This document shows, piece after piece, positions 25,182 to 32,794 of a DNA stretch of 34,680 bases. The stretch covers positions 1 through 34,680 of the forward strand of contig CAMTMK010000019.1 of NCBI GenBank assembly GCA_947073645.1, given 5' to 3'. Each line of letters opens with the position of its first letter. Position 1 is the first letter of the stretch. The notes below the pieces were generated by a model. That model ran no database searches. It saw nothing but the letters and a program-made list of their open reading frames with translations, and was not told where the DNA came from. The position numbers were made by a program, and so were the translations under genes. The stretch is from an uncultured bacterium. GTDB taxonomy: Bacteria; Cyanobacteriota; Vampirovibrionia; Gastranaerophilales; Gastranaerophilaceae.

Positions 25182-26207
25182 TTAACCACCTATAAAATGT
25201 GAAAAGAAAAATTCTTTTACTGCTCCAAACTGAGTAAGCAGTACAACAACCACGATTGAAACAATTAATCCTAATGTAACTTTGTATAAATCTTTTATAA
25301 TGTGTTTGTACATTTTTTTAGGTGATTCAAAACGCAATCTTTGATATAATGCAACCTCACGACCTGCCAGCAAACCTATAAATACCCAGGTTGTTGACAT
25401 AGGAACGTTGTTCAAATTAATAAAATACAATAACAAGAACGCATAAATAACATCAATAATTGTTGCAGAACGCGGGTCTTGAACATTTGTTTTCATTTTA
25501 ACAATTTTTTGAATATCTCCACCGCGCTGGTACGTTAAAATTCCCAAGTAACCAACAAAACATACCAGAACAAACATCAATTCGCTAAATGATGCTTTTC
25601 TCGGAAGATATACAAACAATTTTGCAGAATCCTGCATTAACCATTGTGACCAGATGAAAGCAGTTGAAAGCCATTTCGCGACCATCCACCATTTAGAAAT
25701 TTTTTCATTGCCGGAACGTTTTTGAGTGTAATAAAAATATCTTTCTACAGGACGACCGATTATATTATAAATTACGATTGCTGCAATAAATGCGATTATA
25801 TAACCCAAAACTGATTTCGTAAGCATCATCCAAATTACAGATACATCGCTTACGGAAAATACACTTAATACCAAAAATGTTGTAGCAACGGGTATTCCCC
25901 AGCGTGTCAAAAGAATCAGTATAATCGGCGGTAACAAATATAGGAATGTAAAATGTTCTGTAACAGGAATTCTTGTTAAAAGTCCGAATGACATATCACC
26001 ATTGTTTACATACCAGCCTATACCTATTGTTAAAACCAATATAATTGAAGAATAAGCCCAAAGCCAATAGAAAGGGGTGTTTTTGTTGGCGCTTAAAAAT
26101 GTTCCCAATGTTTGGATAATATCGTTTGAAACACAGGCATACATTGAAAGCAAGAAGCCTGCTATCATATAAAAATTACTTAGTGTGAATGTTCCCTCGA
26201 ACATCAT
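25182..26207 (-). CDS. Multi-pass membrane protein, divergent Pit/PHO4-like
   Basis: 341 residues with about nine transmembrane helices. Two related blocks recall the Pit phosphate permease pattern: near the N-terminus YACVSNDIIQTLG with GIPVATTFLVLS, and near the C-terminus NVPMSTTWVFIGLLAGRE (the PVSTTH-type motif of each inverted repeat). It may therefore be an ion- or phosphate-type symporter, but the second Asn-Asp element is degenerate, so the substrate is open. GGAGG is 1 base before this ATG and 4 before the next one (26204), which may be the real start. It is in an operon with mutL. Confidence 0.6.
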   Translation of the reverse strand: MMFEGTFTLSNFYMIAGFLLSMYACVSNDIIQTLGTFLSANKNTPFYWLWAYSSIILVLTIGIGWYVNNGDMSFGLLTRIPVTEHFTFLYLLPPIILILLTRWGIPVATTFLVLSVFSVSDVSVIWMMLTKSVLGYIIAFIAAIVIYNIIGRPVERYFYYTQKRSGNEKISKWWMVAKWLSTAFIWSQWLMQDSAKLFVYLPRKASFSELMFVLVCFVGYLGILTYQRGGDIQKIVKMKTNVQDPRSATIIDVIYAFLLLYFINLNNVPMSTTWVFIGLLAGREVALYQRLRFESPKKMYKHIIKDLYKVTLGLIVSIVVVVLLTQFGAVKEFFFSHFIGG

Positions 26208-26256
26208 ACCTCCATCTATTTCTCAATCTACAACAAAAACAAATTCATCTAAATGT

Positions 26257-26286
26257 TTGATTACAAATTTGAAACATTTCTATAAG
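26257..26286 (+). promoter_or_regulatory. Predicted promoter of the DNA methyltransferase gene
   Basis: TTGATT (26257-26262), 18-base spacer, TATAAG (26281-26286), in the divergent gap between the Pit-like gene and the methyltransferase. Confidence 0.4.
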
Positions 26287-26318
26287 ATAAAGAAAAAATT
26301 TAATGGGGAGATAAGGAC

Positions 26319-27185
26319 TTGGCAAGAACTAATACAAAATTAAAACCATCGAAACAAGCTGATTTGCAGGTTGTAAAGCCTGTCAAAACTACAAAATACA
26401 GCGATATTGATTTAAATAACTGGAAAGCATACGACCACGTTAAAACTGATACTCTGTGGGAATTTCCGAACAGATTGAAAGAAGGCGGACATTCAAACGA
26501 ATATCACGGAAATTATATTCCGCAAATCGCACAGCAGCTTTATGAACGCTTTACAAAAAAAGGCGATGTTGTATTAGACTTGTTCTTTGGTTCCGGAACT
26601 TCGGGCATTGAAGCCGTAAATATGGGCAGACGTTGTATAGGTGTTGAATTAAAAGACGAGCTTGCTGAAAAAGTTTCTGAAAAATTCACTCCGAAACAGC
26701 TTGTAACAGATGTTAGAATTATCTGTGCAGACTCAGCTTCTGAACAGGTTAAAGACAAAGTTCAATGTGCACTTGATATTATGGGTGAAGAAAAAGCTCA
26801 GTTTTTAGTGCTTCATCCGCCTTATGATGATATTATCAAGTTTTCTGATAAAAAAGAAGATTTATCAAACTGTGAATCTACAGAAGAATTCTATGAACTT
26901 TTTGGTAAAGTTGCTAAAAACGGTTACGATATGCTTGAAAAAGGCAGATTTGCAGCGTTAATCATCGGCGACAGCTATAAAAATTCAGAAGTTCAACCGC
27001 TTGGTTTTGAATGTATGGCAAAAATGATGAATTTAGGTTTTAAACTAAAAGGCATTATTGTAAAAGATATTCAGGGTAACGAGCGTGCAAAAGGCAAAAC
27101 CGCAAATCTGTGGCGTTACAGAGCTCTCGCAGGCGGTTTCTTTATCTTTAAACATGAATATGTGATGCTGTTCCAAAAAAATTAG
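26319..27185 (+). CDS. Orphan DNA (N4-cytosine/N6-adenine) methyltransferase with HPPY motif
   Basis: 288 residues. The order is an N-terminal substrate/motif X-like region (GNYIPQIAQQLYERF), AdoMet motif I DLFFGSGTSG (87-96), an acidic loop CIGVEL, then motif IV as HPPY (166-169) instead of DPPY/NPPY/SPPY. The fold is that of N6_N4 methylases (PF01555). Motif I precedes motif IV and no large target-recognition insert is obvious. A basic Lys-rich N-terminus precedes the fold. No restriction endonuclease adjoins it, so it looks solitary. The start is TTG 26319, with GGGGAG 8 bases upstream; no later Met would keep motif I. An RNA or other substrate cannot be excluded because His replaces the usual Asp/Asn. 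Confidence 0.75.
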   Translation: MARTNTKLKPSKQADLQVVKPVKTTKYSDIDLNNWKAYDHVKTDTLWEFPNRLKEGGHSNEYHGNYIPQIAQQLYERFTKKGDVVLDLFFGSGTSGIEAVNMGRRCIGVELKDELAEKVSEKFTPKQLVTDVRIICADSASEQVKDKVQCALDIMGEEKAQFLVLHPPYDDIIKFSDKKEDLSNCESTEEFYELFGKVAKNGYDMLEKGRFAALIIGDSYKNSEVQPLGFECMAKMMNLGFKLKGIIVKDIQGNERAKGKTANLWRYRALAGGFFIFKHEYVMLFQKN

Positions 27186-27186
27186 T

Positions 27187-27214
27187 AAAAGGGCTCAAAT
27201 GAGCCCTTTTTACA
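27187..27214. terminator. Bidirectional terminator
   Basis: Stem AAAAGGGCTC/GAGCCCTTTT with an AAAT loop serves the methyltransferase and the convergent small gene, whose stop codon is just inside it. Confidence 0.9.
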
Positions 27215-27617
27215 TGCCCGGGATGAACATATCATGAATATCTAAACCTTCTGAACGCCCCCAAGTCATATTTTTATCGTTTAAGGCTTGTGTTAATTCA
27301 TCCATTGAATTGAAGGTTAATGTTTCATTATCATTTTGTCCTTCTGCTTTTCTTGTAATATTATAATTACCATTACTGCAATTTACAATAACTTTTTCTC
27401 CATTTACTGTAATTTCAGCTGCATCAGTGTTTGTTCCTGAACGATACAGGTTAAAAGCTTCAAGACCTTTGAAATGATCATTGATTAATTGGTTAGTTTG
27501 GTAATTTGATTTTGGTTGTGAAAAAATACTCGTTGTTTTTGAATTTGCTGGAGTTTGGGGTATGTTTGTTTTGAACATTCCATCAAAACGAGTGTAATCG
27601 ATACCAGTTAGTTTCAT
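27210..27617 (-). CDS. Hypothetical small protein
   Basis: 135 residues, not recognised. A Thr/Asn/Pro/Ser-rich, probably disordered first third (MKLTGIDYTRFDGMFKTN and on), then a small beta-rich part (DAAEITVNGEKVIVNC, NYNITRKAEG) and a helix near LTQALNDKNMTWG. No signal peptide. The start at 27617 is fixed by AAGGAG 7 bases upstream; in-frame starts further 5' have no ribosome site. It is divergent from the XRE regulator, whose candidate operator lies between them. Confidence 0.65.
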   Translation of the reverse strand: MKLTGIDYTRFDGMFKTNIPQTPANSKTTSIFSQPKSNYQTNQLINDHFKGLEAFNLYRSGTNTDAAEITVNGEKVIVNCSNGNYNITRKAEGQNDNETLTFNSMDELTQALNDKNMTWGRSEGLDIHDMFIPGM

Positions 27618-27654
27618 AATATTCTCCTTTTTTATACTCTCAAGCATACTTTGC

Positions 27655-27726
27655 TTACAATATAATTAAGTATTTTGTAAAAGTGTAATTGCTTGAATTA
27701 ACTATGTTTGTAACAATTGTTTACAA
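27655..27726. promoter_or_regulatory. Cluster of TTGTAA/TTACAA half-sites, candidate operator
   Basis: Four hexamers: TTACAA 27655-27660, TTGTAA 27675-27680, TTGTAA 27708-27713, TTACAA 27721-27726. The last two form an almost perfect 19-base inverted repeat. They lie between the divergent small gene and the XRE regulator, a natural place for autoregulation. The high A+T content weakens the case. Confidence 0.35.
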
Positions 27727-27755
27727 TTAATTAGCCATATAATTATCTAATCAGT

Positions 27756-27785
27756 TTGTTAAATTATTTGGCGAAATATTATAAT
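27756..27785 (+). promoter_or_regulatory. Predicted promoter of XRE regulator, near-leaderless
   Basis: TTGTTA (27756-27761), 18-base spacer, TATAAT (27780-27785). Transcription should begin about 27792, only ~3 bases before the ATG, and there is no Shine-Dalgarno. Confidence 0.55.
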
Positions 27786-27794
27786 TTAATACAC

Positions 27795-28109
27795 ATGGGT
27801 TATCAAAAATTAATAAATTCAAATATCAGAGAGCTTCGTTTAAGGTATCATTTAACTCAGGAAGAATTTGCCGAAAAAATCGGCATTAGTCTGCAGGGTG
27901 TGTCAAATATTGAAAGAAACAGGTACCAACCCACTGCTGAGACTGTTGATAGAATTTGTTCTGCTTTTGAGATTACGCCGGCTCAGTTGCTAGTTGTACC
28001 TGTGCAAAATAATGAAGACATGATACATAATATTGTTACATTACTTTCGGATTGCAAACCTAAAAAGTTGAAGCAAATATATGATATTATTTCTGTATTG
28101 CTTCGTTAA
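27795..28109 (+). CDS. XRE-family HTH transcriptional regulator
   Basis: 104 residues. The Cro/C1-type HTH spans about 8-65: IRELRLRYHLTQEEFAEKIG, ISLQGVSNIERNR (recognition helix) and TVDRICSAFEITPAQLL. A short helical tail follows (KKLKQIYDIISVLLR), suited to dimerisation. The ATG at 27795 is preferred because the predicted -10 lies only ten bases before it; a frame starting at 27756 would begin inside the promoter. The stop overlaps that of the convergent repeat protein by 3 bases. Confidence 0.88.
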   Translation: MGYQKLINSNIRELRLRYHLTQEEFAEKIGISLQGVSNIERNRYQPTAETVDRICSAFEITPAQLLVVPVQNNEDMIHNIVTLLSDCKPKKLKQIYDIISVLLR

Positions 28110-29041
28110 ACAATTTTAAACTTGAATATATTTTTATCAACAAGTGACCTGGAAAGATTTTCTGCAAATTTAATGAAAGGTTTTGCAAGTTTGTCTTGCG
28201 GCAGTCTAAGCTCAATTATTTCAGAACTGTTTTTGCGTATAAATAGGCTGACTGCATCTTTAAGATGGTCAAAAGGAAGTTTTTGTCCGGTTGCTAATCC
28301 TGCTGAAATTTTGTTTCTTAAAAGAATAAAGTTATTTAATTCCATTGAATTTGTTAAGCTTTTCTTTAATACAATTTGCTTTAATTCAGTTTCATTAGGT
28401 ATTGTTCTGCCATTATCAAGGAATTTGTTTTTTTCAATATATGTTAGAAATTTGAATTTTTTTATTAGTTCTTTGGCGTCTAAAGAGCAAGTTGTCGGAT
28501 GCGCTCTGAAAATTTCCAATACATCAGCTCTTGAACAGCCTATTCCTTCAGCTATTTCGTTAACTTTATTGTTTAAGTTTTGAGGATTAACTGTGTATAC
28601 ATTTGGTTGAGATTTAGCCATTTTGATTAAATCTTCCAATGTAAATCCTTCAGGTGCAAATAGCTCAGCTTTTTTTCTCATGCTGTTTTCAATTGTTGAA
28701 GGGGACATTGAAAATAGTGGAGGGTGTTGTAATGCATTTTTTAAATGACTTTTTACAGTAACTCCGAATTCTCTGAATCTATTCGCGATTTCCCGTATGT
28801 TAAATTCTAGGGTTTCAGGTTTATGTACGAGCATAAACGGGTTTTGTTTTGCAGCTTTAAGATATTGCTGTTGTGTCAAACCTTCAGTGGCAAAACTGTC
28901 GGTGACGCTTTCAATATTTCTTCTTTGAGTTTCAGTAAGGTCATTGTTTTTGATGCGTTGTGCGCATTTGGCTCTAAATTCTCCTGATTTACAGGTGAAA
29001 TTTGGGTTTGCAGAGTTTGATGTACTAGAATATATTTTCAT
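28106..29041 (-). CDS. Protein of 39-residue tandem helical repeats (mTERF/TALE-like layout)
   Basis: 311 residues. From residue 50 three repeats of exactly 39 residues follow one another (50-88, 89-127, 128-166) and a degenerate fourth begins at 167. The shared pattern is F-x-x-x-G-[LVF]-T at the front, a helix ending [HQN]-P, a short [LFVY]-rich strand or turn, then P-x-[TN]-[LI]-x-x-[NK], and a second helix. Each unit is thus a helix-loop-helix with a conserved Pro, the layout of superhelical repeat proteins such as mTERF or TAL-type proteins; binding of nucleic acid or protein is inference. The N-terminal 20 residues (with NPNFTCK) are Ser/Asn-rich and precede the repeats. There is no Shine-Dalgarno at the ATG. 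The C-terminal third (~205-311) is helical and unrelated to the repeats. Confidence 0.75.
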   Translation of the reverse strand: MKIYSSTSNSANPNFTCKSGEFRAKCAQRIKNNDLTETQRRNIESVTDSFATEGLTQQQYLKAAKQNPFMLVHKPETLEFNIREIANRFREFGVTVKSHLKNALQHPPLFSMSPSTIENSMRKKAELFAPEGFTLEDLIKMAKSQPNVYTVNPQNLNNKVNEIAEGIGCSRADVLEIFRAHPTTCSLDAKELIKKFKFLTYIEKNKFLDNGRTIPNETELKQIVLKKSLTNSMELNNFILLRNKISAGLATGQKLPFDHLKDAVSLFIRKNSSEIIELRLPQDKLAKPFIKFAENLSRSLVDKNIFKFKIV

Positions 29042-29328
29042 ATTTTGTATAAAATATGAACAAAAATTTTTTTGCTAATCTCATGCATTTATAGGATAAA
29101 TTTTACAAAATAATAGTTTATTCTAAAAATATACATCGCGGGCATGCCCAATAACTGACAATATTACAAAATATTAACCAAACTTGAAGAAATGTTAATT
29201 AGGCTGAAATCATGTAATCATCATGGTTTTGGGGAGAAAAAATAAGTCAAAAAAGGTTAGGAAAGAAAAAAGTTGTCCACTCATGATGTATAGAGTACAA
29301 TTAATATATACTTCTTGTAGGGGTGATT
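29042..29328. other. Intergenic region, 287 bases, divergent promoters
   Basis: It separates the repeat protein gene (leftward) from yggS (rightward). It contains a GC-rich perfect palindrome GGGCATGCCC at 29140-29149, AT-rich sequence, and the yggS promoter at the right end. I see no RNA gene, credible reading frame or repeat. Confidence 0.6.
29273..29301 (+). promoter_or_regulatory. Predicted promoter of yggS-sepF
   Basis: TTGTCC (29273-29278), 17-base spacer, TACAAT (29296-29301); start expected near 29308, 21 bases before the ATG. Confidence 0.55.
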
Positions 29329-29991
29329 ATGATTGAGACAATTAAGAAAAATCTTTTACAAATACAGGAAGACATCGCACCTTATAAACCAAATATCATT
29401 GCAGTTACAAAGTATTTCGACGAAAATGCTATAATTGATGCATATAATGCAGGGTTAAGAGATTTCGCCGAATCCAGAGTGATTGAAGCTATAGAAAAGA
29501 TTAACAGGCTTCCTGCAGAAATCAGAGATAATTCAAGATTTCATTTTATAGGTCATCTTCAAACTAACAAAGTGAAGAAAGTTGTAAGATATTTTGATTA
29601 TATCCATTCTGTAGACAGTTTAAAACTTGCAAAAGTTATTTCAGAAGAAGGTCAAAATCTTGGTAAAGTTCAAAAAATTCTGCTTCAGGTTAATAATGCA
29701 GAAGAGGAACAGAAGTTCGGACTTTCCAAAGTTGAGGTTTTTGAAATCTTTAATTTTATAAAAGAGCTTCCTTCGATAGAAATTGCAGGGGTGATGAATA
29801 TGGCGCCTCTTGGAGCATCTGAAATTGAACTGAACAGTTTATTTTCAGAAGTTGTTCAGATTAAATCAAAACTGGAAAAAGACTTTAACTGTGAATTGAA
29901 AGAGATATCAATGGGGATGAGTCAGGATTATAAAATCGCAGTAAGACACGGTGCGACAATGGTTAGAATTGGCAGAAAATTATTTAAGTAA
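29329..29991 (+). CDS. yggS: YggS/YlmE-family PLP homeostasis protein
   Basis: 220 residues. PNIIAVTKYF carries the PLP Lys (K28); FHFIGHLQTNKVKKV, HSVDSLKLAK, the LLQVNNAEEEQKFGL block and the ending SMGMSQDYKIAVRHGATMVRIG are the family signature. It is a single-domain TIM barrel that binds pyridoxal phosphate and keeps B6 vitamers and amino/keto acids in balance; no enzymatic reaction is established. The ATG 29329 is chosen over a GTG 6 bases upstream because the GGGG ribosome site overlaps the latter. It is followed after 21 bases by sepF, the ylmE-ylmF order seen in Gram-positives and cyanobacteria. Confidence 0.94.
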   Translation: MIETIKKNLLQIQEDIAPYKPNIIAVTKYFDENAIIDAYNAGLRDFAESRVIEAIEKINRLPAEIRDNSRFHFIGHLQTNKVKKVVRYFDYIHSVDSLKLAKVISEEGQNLGKVQKILLQVNNAEEEQKFGLSKVEVFEIFNFIKELPSIEIAGVMNMAPLGASEIELNSLFSEVVQIKSKLEKDFNCELKEISMGMSQDYKIAVRHGATMVRIGRKLFK

Positions 29992-30012
29992 GATTATATA
30001 AGGAGAAAAACG

Positions 30013-30522
30013 GTGGCAGTAGTAACAGACAAAATCAGATCAGTAGTAGATTTTTTAGTAAAAGGTTTCGAACCAAGAGAGACAATTTTTGATCAGATGG
30101 AAGAAGATATTAACGAAGATTACCCAATCCAAGATAATTTGGCATTAGATCCAGCATATTCATATCAACCTTCTATGGATAATAAATCAAATGAAATGAA
30201 AATTGTTAATCACCCGAGTATTGGCAAAGGTTATGAAGTAAAAGTTATTGAACCACGTTCATTTGAAGATGCTGCAACAATCGTTCAACATTTAAGAAAC
30301 AGAAAAACTATCGTTTTGAACCTTCACTTGTTAGATAAAGAACAATCACAAAGAACTATCGACTTTGTATGTGGTGCTGCTCACGCTCTTGATGGCAAAC
30401 CTCAAAAAGTTGGTGATTTAGTATTCGTATTTACTCCAAGCAACGTTACATTGTCTGTTGACGTTACTGCTAACCAAAATAAATTTAATGATTCATTGTG
30501 GAGAGCTCCTTCACTTCAATAG
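30013..30522 (+). CDS. sepF: Cell division protein SepF
   Basis: 169 residues. An N-terminal amphipathic helix (DKIRSVVDFLVKGF) for membrane contact, an acidic linker (residues ~24-60), and a C-terminal SepF domain: VKVIEPRSFEDAATIVQHLR, KTIVLNLHLLDKEQSQRTID, FVCGAAHALDG and GDLVFVFTPSNVTL. SepF polymerises into rings and anchors FtsZ to the membrane. The start is GTG with AAGGAG 8 bases upstream. Terminator follows. FtsZ is encoded about 1 kb downstream. Confidence 0.96.
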   Translation: MAVVTDKIRSVVDFLVKGFEPRETIFDQMEEDINEDYPIQDNLALDPAYSYQPSMDNKSNEMKIVNHPSIGKGYEVKVIEPRSFEDAATIVQHLRNRKTIVLNLHLLDKEQSQRTIDFVCGAAHALDGKPQKVGDLVFVFTPSNVTLSVDVTANQNKFNDSLWRAPSLQ

Positions 30523-30571
30523 TCTTAAACAATGAATCAAATTGATATGAGAAAGAGAGATAGTTGAATTC

Positions 30572-30599
30572 AGGGATGCACTTTATGTATCCCTTTTTT
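30572..30599 (+). terminator. Terminator after sepF
   Basis: Nine-bp stem AGGGATGCA/TGTATCCCT (one G-U), five-base loop, then six T. Confidence 0.9.
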
Positions 30600-30600
30600 A

Positions 30601-30609
30601 TGTTATATT
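30601..30609 (+). promoter_or_regulatory. Extended -10 of nadK, leaderless
   Basis: TGT followed by TATATT (30604-30609), directly behind the sepF terminator. The predicted start of transcription is the A of the nadK ATG at 30616; no ribosome site is present. No good -35 is visible. Confidence 0.4.
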
Positions 30610-30615
30610 TAGTTT

Positions 30616-31404
30616 ATGAAAAACTTTGCAATCTGCTGTAATCATGAAATCCCAAATTCCGTTCAGGTTAAAGATAAACTTGTTCAAATTTTGAAAGATG
30701 CAGAAATTCTTGATATTGATGAACTTAAAAGCGGTTATGATTTTGTATTCGTAATCGGCGGTGACGGTACGATTTTGAAAACTGCAAGATTTTATGCGAA
30801 ATCTCAAACTCCGATTTTTGGAATTAATCTTGGCAGATTGGGCTTTCTTTCGCAGTCATCTGAGCAGGAAATTGAAAACTCTGTTGATAAAATTCTCAAA
30901 GGACGATATCTTTTAGAAGATAGGATAATGCTTAAAAGCGGTGAATATACTGCATTAAATGATTTTGTCATCAAAAGTTGTGATACAGGCAGAACAGCAA
31001 AATTTTCTCTAAAAATAAATGACAAATTTGTTTGTGATTATCTTGCGGACGGTATTATAATAAGTACTCCTACCGGTTCTACCGCTTATGGGCTTTCAGC
31101 CGGAGGACCTGTTTTAAATCCGTCTTTAAATGCATTTGTAATCGTTCCGATTTGCCCGCACACTCTTACTGCACGTCCGATTGTTGTTCCTGATAGCGAG
31201 AAAATTACCGTTTGCACTGACGGAGAAAATCTTTTATCTGCCGATGGGCAGGAATTTTATGAATTTGACAGTGAAGTGTGTATTGAAAAAAGTGATTATA
31301 CTGCAAAATTGGCTTTAATAGCCGAATCTGATTTCTATTCTGTTCTTAAGAATAAACTCCACTGGGCAACCCCTCCTGCCTACATGGAGCATGCCGATTA
31401 TTAG
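30616..31404 (+). CDS. nadK: NAD kinase
   Basis: 262 residues. GGDGT (48-52), NLGRLGFLS, ND (115-116) and TPTGSTAYGLSAGGP (151-165) are the diagnostic NAD kinase motifs; the catalytic Asp lies in GGDGT. It phosphorylates NAD to NADP. The ATG has no Shine-Dalgarno and lies right behind a -10 box, so the mRNA is probably leaderless. The gene stands between sepF and ftsZ. Confidence 0.96.
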   Translation: MKNFAICCNHEIPNSVQVKDKLVQILKDAEILDIDELKSGYDFVFVIGGDGTILKTARFYAKSQTPIFGINLGRLGFLSQSSEQEIENSVDKILKGRYLLEDRIMLKSGEYTALNDFVIKSCDTGRTAKFSLKINDKFVCDYLADGIIISTPTGSTAYGLSAGGPVLNPSLNAFVIVPICPHTLTARPIVVPDSEKITVCTDGENLLSADGQEFYEFDSEVCIEKSDYTAKLALIAESDFYSVLKNKLHWATPPAYMEHADY

Positions 31405-31462
31405 AATATACTTGCGTTTTGACGATTTATATTAACTTTTGTTCATAATTTGACTGAAATTA

Positions 31463-31491
31463 TTGTACTTTTTTTCTATTTAAAATAGTAT
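31463..31491 (+). promoter_or_regulatory. Predicted ftsZ promoter
   Basis: TTGTAC (31463-31468), 17-base spacer, TAGTAT (31486-31491). An alternative extended -10, TGT plus TATTAT (31491-31499), lies just downstream and touches the shared palindrome. Confidence 0.4.
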
Positions 31492-31498
31492 GTTATTA

Positions 31499-31512
31499 TA
31501 CTATTGTAGTAA
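31499..31512 (+). promoter_or_regulatory. Palindromic motif TACTATTGTAGTAA (ftsZ copy)
   Basis: Identical to the secA copy at 20719-20732 over 14 bases and placed 34 bases before the start codon (25 before the start in secA). Confidence 0.45.
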
Positions 31513-31545
31513 GTCAATCATACAATTACATAAAGAGGTAACAAA

Positions 31546-32721
31546 GTGGAAAATTTCGTATCAGATATCTTTGCGAAAAAAGATGAAACAACAAGCAACG
31601 ATCACAGGTCTCCGGTAAACCCGACTAATATTAAAGTTATTGGTGTTGGCGGTGGCGGCGGAAATGCTGTTAACCGAATGATTAAAGCAGGACTTTCAGG
31701 TGTAGAGTTCTGGTTAATGAATACAGATTTACAAGTTTTAGAATACGGACAAACTAAAAATAGAATTCAATTGGGTACAAAATCTACATCAGGTCTTGGC
31801 GCAGGCGGAGATCCTTCAGTAGGTGAAAGAGCAGCAGAAGAAGCTCAACAAGAAATTACTCAAGCTTTAGACGGCGCTGATATGGTATTTATCACAGCAG
31901 GTATGGGTGGTGGAACCGGTACCGGTGCAGCTCCTGTTGTTGCTAAAATTGCTAAAGAATTAGGAATTTTAACAATCGCAGTTGTTACTAAACCTTTCAC
32001 TTGGGAAGGCCGTAAAAGACAAAATCAAGCTAATCAAGGTCTAGATAAGCTTAGAGAAGCTGTTGATGCTGTAATTGTTGTTCCTAACGATAAATTATTA
32101 CAAGTAGTTGACAGACAAGTTTCATTGACTGAATCATTTATCATTGTTGATGAAGTTCTTTTAAGAGGTGTTCAAGGTATCTCTGATATCATTACAGTTC
32201 CTGGACTTATCAACGTTGACTTTGCCGATGTTAAATGTGTTATGCAGGCATCCGGTTCAGCTCTTATGGGTATTGGCCGCGGTCAAGGTGAAGGCAGAGC
32301 TGTTAAAGCTGCTGAAATCGCTATCAACTCACAATTACTTGAATCTTCAATCAATGGTGCAACTGGTGTAATTGTTAACATTACAGGCGGACCTGATATG
32401 ACATTACATGAAATCTCAGATGCTGCAAATATTATTCACGATGCAGTAAATGATGATGCTACAGTAATTATCGGTACTGCAGTTAACGAAAATATTCAAG
32501 GTGAAATTCAAATTACAGTAATTGCTACAGGGTTTGAAATGAAAAACCAGCTTCCTGAACAAAAAACTGAAGCAAAACAATTGAGTGCATCTGATTTCTT
32601 TGCAGGTACATTTAATTCATCAGTAGGTGTTCAGCCACAGCAAACAATCAGAAGAACTTCAATGCCAGAGGTTTCATCAAGCTTCACAAATATTGAAATT
32701 CCTGATTTCTTAAAGAAATAA
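31546..32721 (+). CDS. ftsZ: Cell division GTPase FtsZ
   Basis: 391 residues. [18 protein letters not shown] is the first nucleotide loop, [12 protein letters not shown] (tubulin signature, GGGTGTG at 121-127) the phosphate loop, and NVDFADVK the T7 loop with catalytic Asp. The C-terminal tail ends IEIPDFLKK, the conserved peptide that docks SepF/FtsA. It polymerises into the division ring. The start is GTG with AAAGAGG 9 bases upstream. SepF encoded nearby is its likely membrane anchor; no ftsA is in view. Confidence 0.98.
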   Translation: MENFVSDIFAKKDETTSNDHRSPVNPTNIKVIGVGGGGGNAVNRMIKAGLSGVEFWLMNTDLQVLEYGQTKNRIQLGTKSTSGLGAGGDPSVGERAAEEAQQEITQALDGADMVFITAGMGGGTGTGAAPVVAKIAKELGILTIAVVTKPFTWEGRKRQNQANQGLDKLREAVDAVIVVPNDKLLQVVDRQVSLTESFIIVDEVLLRGVQGISDIITVPGLINVDFADVKCVMQASGSALMGIGRGQGEGRAVKAAEIAINSQLLESSINGATGVIVNITGGPDMTLHEISDAANIIHDAVNDDATVIIGTAVNENIQGEIQITVIATGFEMKNQLPEQKTEAKQLSASDFFAGTFNSSVGVQPQQTIRRTSMPEVSSSFTNIEIPDFLKK

Positions 32722-32794
32722 CTTTAAGATAGTGCCAGTTAGAAGTAAGACGTAAGTCAGAAGCAATCACAAAACTGGAAGATGAAAAAGATTA

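Noticed and set aside
28106-28583. Plus-strand open frame opposite the 39-residue repeat gene
   Set aside because: It is an antisense shadow; the minus-strand frame has the repeat structure and ordinary composition.
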